From an uncultured Burkholderiaceae bacterium (GTDB lineage: Bacteria; Pseudomonadota; Gammaproteobacteria; Burkholderiales; Burkholderiaceae_C): 28,080 nucleotides of DNA. A program made the translations under genes and the position numbers. The stretch spans positions 1 through 28,080 of the forward strand of contig CALIDR010000148.1 of the NCBI GenBank assembly GCA_938022295.1. The letters run 5' to 3'. Numbering within the stretch: the first letter of the stretch is position 1; the number at the start of each line of letters is the position of its first letter. The notes beneath the pieces are model-generated. The model was not told the DNA's origin. It saw only the letters and a list, made by a program, of their open reading frames with translations, and ran no database searches. Of this stretch, positions 22,798 through 28,080 are shown one piece after another.

Positions 22798-23864
22798 CGG
22801 GATTCCAGCGGCGCCACGGCTTCGGCCAGCATCGCGGCCGCGGCGAGTTCCGGGTAGGCGGCTCGCAGCGCGCGCACGCCCTTGCCGATGCGCGCCGTCC
22901 ATCCCCGGCCGCGCGAGAGCACATCGCGCACGGCGTCGTGCAATGCATCCGCGCGGTGCTCGCCGAGATAGGCGAGCAGGTGCGCCGCCTGCGCGAGGTC
23001 CTTGTTCGACTTGGTGCGGAAGGCGCCCTCGCGCTCGCCCTGCACGATCAGCTTGTGCAGCGCGAATCGTTCCGGCGCCGGCACGTTGACGAGGACCGCG
23101 CCGTCGGCGCAGAACACCACGGCCTGCTCGGGGTGCTCGAGCGAGAACTCCATGAAGGGCAGCGGCTGCAGCGTGACGTGCAGGCGCGGGTGGCGGTACG
23201 GCGCGTCGCCCCCGCGATGCAGCGGGGTCAGGAAGTCGAGCCGGAAGTCCGGCTCGGCGGGGACCAGGTAACTGCCCGCATCCTTGCCGTTCAGCCCCGA
23301 CACCGGCAGGAAGCCCATGCTCAGCGAGGCGATCGCCTCGTCGGTGCGGACTTCGACGTTGCCGGGCAGCGCCAGCGCGAGCGACTTGCCCGCGTGGGCG
23401 AAGTCGATGTCCTGCGTGCGCTCGAGGCTGATCCACCTCACGCCCAGCATGTTGGAGTAGGCGAGGAAGGCGTGCGTGCCGACGAGCAGCCCCCCCGCGC
23501 GAAAGAACCCGTAGTCGGCCAGGCGCCGGATCACCCGGTAGTGCCTCGGCAACACCGTCGCCGCGCCGAGCGCGATCGCCGAGCGCGCCAGCGGCCCGAG
23601 CTCGGCCATGCCGCTGCTGCCGGCCTTGCGGTGCATCAGCCGGTGAACCGGATCGCCTTCCGGCCCGACGTAGATCTGCCGCAGCTTGCCCGACGGCTCG
23701 GTGTACTGGAAGTACCAGTATCGGCGGCCCTTGACGGTCTTCGCGTTGAACGAGCCCGGCAGGTCGGCGACGGAGCGCGTCATTTCCGCGCTCAGGCTCG
23801 CGTCGAGCAGCTGCGCGTACGCCGTCTGCGCCGTGAGCGACAAGTCGCTGTAGAACCGATTCAT
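22794..23864 (-). CDS. Nucleotidyltransferase-fold protein (GSU2403 / NTP_transf_8 type)
   Basis: A 356-aa soluble protein I recognise as a GSU2403-family nucleotidyltransferase-fold protein. The fold signature is GGLLVGTHAFLAYSNMLGV (124-142) followed by RTQDIDFA (149-156), whose Asp152 and Asp154 would be the metal-binding DxD pair. An N-terminal helical part includes the stretch YWYFQYTEPSGKLRQIYVGP (49-68), also seen in the family. Function is not established; the fold resembles AbiEii-type transferases and mobile small-system enzymes. It sits between tolR and tolA, overlaps tolA by four bases, and has an AT-rich inverted repeat just upstream. No Shine-Dalgarno sequence precedes the ATG. 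It is foreign to the tol system by function; I infer acquisition by transfer. Confidence 0.8.
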   Translation of the reverse strand: MNRFYSDLSLTAQTAYAQLLDASLSAEMTRSVADLPGSFNAKTVKGRRYWYFQYTEPSGKLRQIYVGPEGDPVHRLMHRKAGSSGMAELGPLARSAIALGAATVLPRHYRVIRRLADYGFFRAGGLLVGTHAFLAYSNMLGVRWISLERTQDIDFAHAGKSLALALPGNVEVRTDEAIASLSMGFLPVSGLNGKDAGSYLVPAEPDFRLDFLTPLHRGGDAPYRHPRLHVTLQPLPFMEFSLEHPEQAVVFCADGAVLVNVPAPERFALHKLIVQGEREGAFRTKSNKDLAQAAHLLAYLGEHRADALHDAVRDVLSRGRGWTARIGKGVRALRAAYPELAAAAMLAEAVAPLESR

Positions 23865-23867
23865 GTG

Positions 23868-23900
23868 GTTATACTAACAGTGCAGAGAGTCTAGTATAAC
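23868..23900 (-). promoter_or_regulatory. Operator-like inverted repeat with -10-like arms
   Basis: GTTATACTA (23868-23876) and TAGTATAAC (23892-23900) form a perfect 9-bp inverted repeat around a 15-base spacer. The inner end lies four bases upstream of the nucleotidyltransferase ATG. On the minus strand each arm holds a -10-like hexamer (TATACT and TATAAC). This AT-rich island in a GC-rich region looks like a promoter-operator bound by a dimeric regulator; an RNA hairpin in the leader is the alternative. Confidence 0.5.
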
Positions 23901-23993
23901 TACACGGCCTCGAACCGCCACCTCGGCAAGCCCATCCCCGCCCGTCTCGAGGAGCGTCGTCGGCGCGTGTCCTGCGTCTGTCGATGCGGCCGC

Positions 23994-24422
23994 TCAGCCA
24001 CCCTGCCGCACCGACAGCCCCACCCGCTGCACGCCGGCGCGCTGCAGGCGGTCCATCACGCGCACGACGGCGTCGTACTTGACGTTGCGGTCGGCCGAGA
24101 TCACGACCGGAATCTCGGCGTTGCCGCCCTGCGCCTGCTGCACGCGGGCGACGAGCTGCGGCAGCGTCACCGCCTGCTCGTCCTTGCCGTCGACCTTCAC
24201 GCGCAGCCGCTCGTCGGGGCCGACGATCACCTCGACGACGCTCGGCGGGCGCTGCGGCGCGGCGCCCACGCTCGGCAGGTCGACGACCCCCACCGTGATC
24301 AGCGGCGCGCTGACCATGAAGATGATCAGCAGCACGAGCATCACGTCGATGAACGGGACCATGTTGATCTCGTTCATCGTGCGCCGCCGGCGGCCGCCAC
24401 TGCGCGCGAGCGTCTGCGCCAT
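23994..24422 (-). CDS. tolR: Tol-Pal system protein TolR
   Basis: A 142-aa inner-membrane protein of the ExbD/TolR family, part of the proton-driven TolQ-TolR motor that energises TolA. One membrane helix (about 22-42) carries the proton-path aspartate Asp26 in NMVPFIDVMLVLLIIFMVSA. The periplasmic domain has typical ends (VEVIVGPDERLRVKVDG, IPVVISADRNVKYDAVVRVM). The start ATG at 24422 lies 54 bases after tolQ. Downstream there is a 129-base gap to the inserted nucleotidyltransferase gene rather than tolA. Confidence 0.93.
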   Translation of the reverse strand: MAQTLARSGGRRRRTMNEINMVPFIDVMLVLLIIFMVSAPLITVGVVDLPSVGAAPQRPPSVVEVIVGPDERLRVKVDGKDEQAVTLPQLVARVQQAQGGNAEIPVVISADRNVKYDAVVRVMDRLQRAGVQRVGLSVRQGG

Positions 24423-24476
24423 CAGCGGCTCCCGGCGCGCGCCCGGCGTCGCACCTCGTCGCGCCCGGCCACGGCC

Positions 24477-25217
24477 TCAGAACCTCGACGCCGTGGCCAC
24501 GGCGGGCGCCAGGCCGGCGGTATGCACGGCCTGCGGCGGCGGGGGCGCGGCCACGTTGCGCTGCAGGATGTTCGAGAACTCCTCGATGAAGGTCTCGAGC
24601 TGGATCGCGATGCGGTCGATGTCGCGCGCGAAGCGGTTGTAGGCCACCACCGCCGGGATGGCGGCGAACAGGCCGAGCGCCGTGGCCACCAGCGCCTCGG
24701 CGATGCCCGGCGCCACCGTGGCGAGCGTGACCTGCTGCAGGTTCGACAGCCCCCCGAACGCGTGCATGATCCCCCACACGGTGCCGAACAGGCCCACGTA
24801 CGGCGACACGGACCCCACCGAGCCGAGGAAGCTCAGGTGGCTCTCGATCATGTCGAGCTCGCGCTGGAAGCTCGCGCGCATCGCGCGCCGCGCACCGTCG
24901 AGCTGCGCCGCGGCGTCCAGCCGCTTCTCGCGCAGCTTCAGGAACTCGCGCATGCCGCTGGCGAAGATGCGCTCCATCGGCGCGCCTTCGCCCGCCGCGC
25001 GCGCGATCGCCGCCTGGTGCAGCTCGCTCAGGCTGCGCCCGGACCAGAAGTCGCGCTCGAAGCCCTCGTTGCGCGTGCGCACGCGCTTGAGGCCCAGCAG
25101 CTTGCCGAAGATCACGGTCCAGCTTGCCAGCGAGACGACGAGCAGCCCCGCCATCACGAGCTGCACCACGAGGCTGGCCTGCAAGACCAGCGAGACGATC
25201 GACATGTCCTGGTTCAT
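24477..25217 (-). CDS. tolQ: Tol-Pal system protein TolQ
   Basis: A 246-aa inner-membrane protein of the MotA/TolQ/ExbB family that forms the proton channel around TolR. Three helices are visible (about 12-36, 127-152 and 165-193). Conserved motifs are ESHLSFLGSVGSVSPYVGLF with GTVWGI (Thr146) and APGIAEALVATALGLFAAIP (Thr179), the polar residues facing the TolR helix. The ATG (25217) overlaps the ybgC stop as ATGA; a second ATG four codons later is possible. The C-terminal tail is Pro/Ala-rich. Confidence 0.94.
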   Translation of the reverse strand: MNQDMSIVSLVLQASLVVQLVMAGLLVVSLASWTVIFGKLLGLKRVRTRNEGFERDFWSGRSLSELHQAAIARAAGEGAPMERIFASGMREFLKLREKRLDAAAQLDGARRAMRASFQRELDMIESHLSFLGSVGSVSPYVGLFGTVWGIMHAFGGLSNLQQVTLATVAPGIAEALVATALGLFAAIPAVVAYNRFARDIDRIAIQLETFIEEFSNILQRNVAAPPPPQAVHTAGLAPAVATASRF

Positions 25218-25642
25218 CGGCGCGTATGTTGCGCTGCCGCATCGGCAATGGCGTTCGGAATGCGCCGCGGCGAGAAGGTTCCGGCGTCGACGCAGCCGAT
25301 GCGGATCTCGCCTTCGGCCAGCAGCGTGTCGCCGCGCCACGCCTGCTGCGCGATGTCCAGGCTCGCGCGGCCGGCCGTCGCCACGGCCACCGTCACGTCG
25401 AGCCAGTCGTCCAGCCGCGCCGGGCGCAGGTAGCGCACCGCCGTGCTCGCGACGACGAACATCAGCCCCTGCTCGTCCTTGAGTGCCTGCTGCCCGAACC
25501 CGAGCCCGCGCAGCCACTCGGTGCGCGCGCGCTCGAAGAACTTCAGGTAGTTGGCGTAGAAGACGACGCCGCCGGCGTCGGTGTCTTCCCAGTAGACGCG
25601 AAGGCGATGGACGAAGGGCGCGGGCGGGGCGGGGGAGGTCAT
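25214..25642 (-). CDS. ybgC: Acyl-CoA thioesterase YbgC
   Basis: A 142-aa hot-dog-fold thioesterase, the usual first gene of the tol-pal operon. The 4-hydroxybenzoyl-CoA thioesterase motif is clear: RVYWEDTDAGGVVFYANYLK with the catalytic Asp22, then FFERARTEWLR. It cleaves short or medium acyl-CoA (or acyl-ACP) and is linked to phospholipid metabolism at the membrane. The start ATG at 25642 is about six bases after the predicted transcription start, so the leader is very short. The stop overlaps tolQ. Confidence 0.92.
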   Translation of the reverse strand: MTSPAPPAPFVHRLRVYWEDTDAGGVVFYANYLKFFERARTEWLRGLGFGQQALKDEQGLMFVVASTAVRYLRPARLDDWLDVTVAVATAGRASLDIAQQAWRGDTLLAEGEIRIGCVDAGTFSPRRIPNAIADAAAQHTRR

Positions 25643-25654
25643 CGGTCGGGGCGC

Positions 25655-25660
25655 ATTATC
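25655..25660 (-). promoter_or_regulatory. -10 box of the ybgC-tolQR promoter
   Basis: Minus strand 25660-25655 reads GATAAT. GGGACG 18 bases upstream is a weak -35 (3 of 6). Transcription would start near 25648, just before the ybgC ATG (25642). This is the only promoter-like site in the 48-base gap and probably drives the tol genes. Confidence 0.45.
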
Positions 25661-25666
25661 GGCGCC

Positions 25667-25680
25667 CGGCCGTCGGGCCG
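25667..25680. terminator. Small hairpin after the PP-loop gene
   Basis: CGGCC (25667-25671) and GGCCG (25676-25680) pair around a four-base loop between the PP-loop gene stop (25691) and the ybgC promoter. No T-run follows, so termination is uncertain. Confidence 0.25.
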
Positions 25681-25690
25681 TCCCGACCGG

Positions 25691-26839
25691 TCAAGCAAAC
25701 CGCACGCCCACGTCCTCGGTCGTCAGGCCGAGTTCCTGCAACAGGTCCAGAACCAGCGGCTTGACGAACAGCCCCGTCCTCGACGTGTACTCGAGGAATT
25801 CGAACGTGTGCTGCCACGACAGCCGGTCGGCCTTGCCCTCGCGGATCATCCGGCAGAACTCCTTCTCGAAGCTGCTGTAGCCGAAGCGGTGCACGTCGAC
25901 GACCCCGAGCAGTGGAATCAGCCGGTGGTTGGTGACGATCGGGCTCTGGTCCTTCGGCGGAATCAGCTTCCATGCCACGACCTGGCGCTTGATCTCGTCT
26001 TCCTCCAGGTCCCAGGCGTACAAGGGGAACAGCAGGCGGGCCACGTGGCCGCCGTCGGCGGCGCCCCGCCACCACAGGTGTCGCTCGTCGTCGGTGTCGA
26101 AGATGTCGGCCAGCTTCAGCCCGGCGGTTTCCGTTCGCGGCCGGCGTTCGATCTCGGGCGGCGACTCGAAGTGATGCAGCCCCAACCCGTTCTCGACCTG
26201 GTAGCGCGAGTAGCCGCACACGACGAGCGGGATCCGTTTCTCCTGCGCCAGCTTGCGCGCCGAGTCGAGCATGAACTCGCCGTCGCTGAAGTCCACCGTC
26301 CCGTAACTGCCCTCCGCGTTCAGGTGCGTGAGGGTGTAGCGGAACAGCTTGACGTAGAACTCCCGGCGCGGGCGGACGAACACGTGGTCGACGTTCAGCC
26401 GCGGCAGGATCTCGTCGACGTTGCGCTTGGCCACCGGGCTCATGAAGCCGTTGTCCACCGTGCAGGTGAGCACGCGCAGGCCCGGATACTCGTCCTTCAG
26501 CCGGTGCACGAGGTAGCTGCTGTCCTTGCCGCCACTGAACATCACGAGCGCGTCGTAGTCGCCGCCGCCGCTGCCCTGGGCGGCACCGAGGATGCCGGCC
26601 AGTTCCGCCTCCTGTGCGCGGTTTCGCTCGCGCCGCGGCGGCTGCCCCCGCCGCTGCTGCGCTTCGCACTCGCTGCAGACACCGGTGCTGCCGAGCGGCA
26701 GCATGCGCTCCGATGCACCGCACCGCGTGCAACGGCGCGCGATGCGCCGCGCGACGAGCCTGCGCTGCAGCGGCCACACGTTGCGCACGTAGAACTCGAA
26801 CAGCTTCGCGGTCTTGACGGGGTCGACGTCCTGGGCCAA
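25691..26839 (-). CDS. PP-loop ATPase resembling N-acetyl-sugar amidotransferase
   Basis: A 382-aa cytoplasmic protein. The N-terminal part has a zinc ribbon (Cys37, Cys40, Cys55, Cys58: CTRCGASERMLPLGSTGVCSEC). It is followed by a PP-loop ATP pyrophosphatase domain with MFSGGKDSSYLVHRLK (SGGKDS at 102-107) and downstream motifs VVCGYSRYQVENG and IVTNHRLIPLLG. This layout is that of WbpG/PseA/LegX-type amidotransferases, which transfer ammonia onto an N-acetyl sugar nucleotide for surface glycans; partner HisH/HisF-type subunits are not in the window. The TTG start at 26839 is set by AGGAGG at 26850-26845, five bases upstream; the first in-frame ATG would lose part of the zinc ribbon. The substrate is uncertain. 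Confidence 0.75.
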   Translation of the reverse strand: MAQDVDPVKTAKLFEFYVRNVWPLQRRLVARRIARRCTRCGASERMLPLGSTGVCSECEAQQRRGQPPRRERNRAQEAELAGILGAAQGSGGGDYDALVMFSGGKDSSYLVHRLKDEYPGLRVLTCTVDNGFMSPVAKRNVDEILPRLNVDHVFVRPRREFYVKLFRYTLTHLNAEGSYGTVDFSDGEFMLDSARKLAQEKRIPLVVCGYSRYQVENGLGLHHFESPPEIERRPRTETAGLKLADIFDTDDERHLWWRGAADGGHVARLLFPLYAWDLEEDEIKRQVVAWKLIPPKDQSPIVTNHRLIPLLGVVDVHRFGYSSFEKEFCRMIREGKADRLSWQHTFEFLEYTSRTGLFVKPLVLDLLQELGLTTEDVGVRFA

Positions 26840-26915
26840 GGGTCCCTCCTCGTGGTACGGGCCGGTCGAACGCGGACCCGCGCTGGCAGTGACGGCAGGA
26901 TAGCGGGCGTGCCTG

Positions 26916-28080
26916 TCAGCGCGGCTGCACGCCCGGGTGGTGGCGATCCTGGCGCGGCTGCGCCGCCTGCGCGGCGGCCGCCGCCGCCGGACTGTCTTTG
27001 TCGCGCTCGAACCATCCCTCCGTGCGCCGCTTCCACGACTTGCGCACCAGGTGCGGCAGCAGCAGGTGCGGCGGCATGCGCAGCCAGTGGCTGCGCACGT
27101 AGAGCACGAACTCGGCCGCGCCCGACATCGGCGTGCGCATCGTGTGGTGCGCGGTCGCGAAGGCGGGCGGGAACAGCCGGTCCATCAGCGCGCGGTGCGG
27201 CGCCGACGGGGCCGCGGGGCAGCGCTCGAGCACGTCGGGCGGCACGGGCGTGCCCAGCACCTGCGCGCCGTAGCGCAGCGCGTAGTACAGCGGCCGGCCC
27301 AGGTTCAGCGCCGCGGCACGCGCGAGCAGGCGGTCCCAGAACCCCGGCTCCACGGCGTACGCGCGCAGCAGTGTGTCGAGGTCGACGAGGTCGCGCAGCC
27401 CGTGCTGCCACTCGCCCTCGTGGAACAGGTGCGTGGCGCTGTGCAGCACCTGGTCTTCGCGGCAGGGGACGTGGAACCGCGGCTGCCCGGGCAGCGGCAC
27501 GGCGGCGGCGACGATCAGGTCCGGCCGGGTCCGGATGCGAGCCGTCTCGGGCAGGATGCCGTGGTGCAGGTCGATCACCGTCTGCCGGCGGATGTGCACC
27601 ATCGGCGGCAGCTCGTGCATCCACTGCCGGTAGTAGCGCTGGTCGTAGGCGTCGTGGTGGCTCGCATGCCAGCCGCCGAGCATCAGCCCCGCCTCGGCGG
27701 CGCCGAGCTGGGCCTTCGGCACCATCAGGTCGATGTCGGAGAACAGCCGCCCGGCGGCCGGCGGCAGGTCCGCCGCCGCGTAGGCCGCGCCCTTGAGCAG
27801 CAGCACCGGCCCGGGCAGCTCCTCCAGCGCGCGCGCGAGGTGCACGAGCTCCCACCGCACCGCGCGCTGCTGCTGCTCGGCGATCGTGCGGTGCGCCGTC
27901 AGGTGGCGCTGCACCGCCACCGGAATGGCGGCTTCGACGCCGGCCCGGCGCGCCAGCGCCGCGAGCCTGCCCAGCAGCCCGGCGGCCGAGGCCTGGCGCA
28001 CGACGAGGTCCCAGTCGTGCTCGGTGAAGCCGGCCATCGCCGCCGGCTCGCGCAGCGCGAGCAGCAGCCTTTCCGCGGCG
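26916..28080 (-). CDS. Nucleotidyltransferase family protein (NTP_transf_5), 5' end beyond window
   Basis: At least 387 codons, open to the window edge. The frame continues upstream of ATG 28037 with RLLLALREPAA, which fits the family, so the true start is probably outside. The core is LLLKGAAYAAADLPPAAGRL then FSDIDLMVPKAQLGAAE, with the D-x-D metal pair of the nucleotidyltransferase fold, followed by HHGILPE and SATHLFHEGEWQHGLRDLVD. These are hallmarks of the NTP_transf_5 family, found in exopolysaccharide and exosortase-associated loci. The C-terminus is a disordered Ala/Gln/Pro tail. It precedes the PP-loop gene on the same strand with a 76-base gap. Biochemical role unknown. Confidence 0.78.
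   Translation of the reverse strand, partial: AAERLLLALREPAAMAGFTEHDWDLVVRQASAAGLLGRLAALARRAGVEAAIPVAVQRHLTAHRTIAEQQQRAVRWELVHLARALEELPGPVLLLKGAAYAAADLPPAAGRLFSDIDLMVPKAQLGAAEAGLMLGGWHASHHDAYDQRYYRQWMHELPPMVHIRRQTVIDLHHGILPETARIRTRPDLIVAAAVPLPGQPRFHVPCREDQVLHSATHLFHEGEWQHGLRDLVDLDTLLRAYAVEPGFWDRLLARAAALNLGRPLYYALRYGAQVLGTPVPPDVLERCPAAPSAPHRALMDRLFPPAFATAHHTMRTPMSGAAEFVLYVRSHWLRMPPHLLLPHLVRKSWKRRTEGWFERDKDSPAAAAAAQAAQPRQDRHHPGVQPR

Overview
This is a very GC-rich chromosomal window, most likely from a betaproteobacterium of the order Burkholderiales (Rubrivivax/Leptothrix-like). The basis is the gene content and order: a complex I operon followed by DUF2818, a NUDIX hydrolase and DUF1178, plus DUF2069, a YihY/BrkB protein and a Burkholderiales-type TolA. 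This placement is an inference; no rRNA or tRNA gene is present.

Region 1 (1-11772, plus strand) is the 3' part of the NADH:quinone oxidoreductase operon: the end of nuoF, then nuoG-H-I-J-K-L-M-N. It continues in tight coupling into a small DUF2818 membrane protein and a NUDIX (ADP-ribose pyrophosphatase-type) hydrolase. A DUF1178 gene follows with its own promoter, placed so that the mRNA would be nearly leaderless.

Region 2 (11800-16800) is mixed. It starts with a decaying DUF4160/DUF2442 pair (lost ATG, read-through end, one-base frameshift). Next is a minus-strand pair of DUF2069 and a D-2-hydroxyglutarate/lactate dehydrogenase-like flavoprotein, divergent from yihY. An outer-membrane beta-barrel gene with a good FNR/ANR-type box upstream follows, then a 99-residue miniature FlgC-like flagellar rod protein standing alone.

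Region 3 (16900-20920) has an O-acetylhomoserine sulfhydrylase overlapped by an alpha/beta hydrolase gene on the minus strand. Divergent from these is a plus-strand run of a two-CBS-domain protein, an RNA 2',3'-cyclic phosphodiesterase (ThpR) and a DUF3047 protein.

Region 4 (20940-25690, minus strand) is a rearranged tol operon: ybgC-tolQ-tolR, then a foreign-looking nucleotidyltransferase-fold gene (GSU2403/NTP_transf_8 type), then tolA, then a VapBC/FitAB-type toxin-antitoxin pair where tolB-pal would be expected. The inserted nucleotidyltransferase carries an AT-rich perfect 9-bp inverted repeat just before its start codon and overlaps tolA by 4 bases.

Region 5 (25691-28080, minus strand) holds a zinc-ribbon PP-loop ATPase resembling N-acetyl-sugar amidotransferases and a nucleotidyltransferase-family protein (NTP_transf_5) cut by the window edge. 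Together they suggest the border of a surface-polysaccharide or peptide/sugar-modification locus. No CRISPR array, insertion sequence or prophage was seen.
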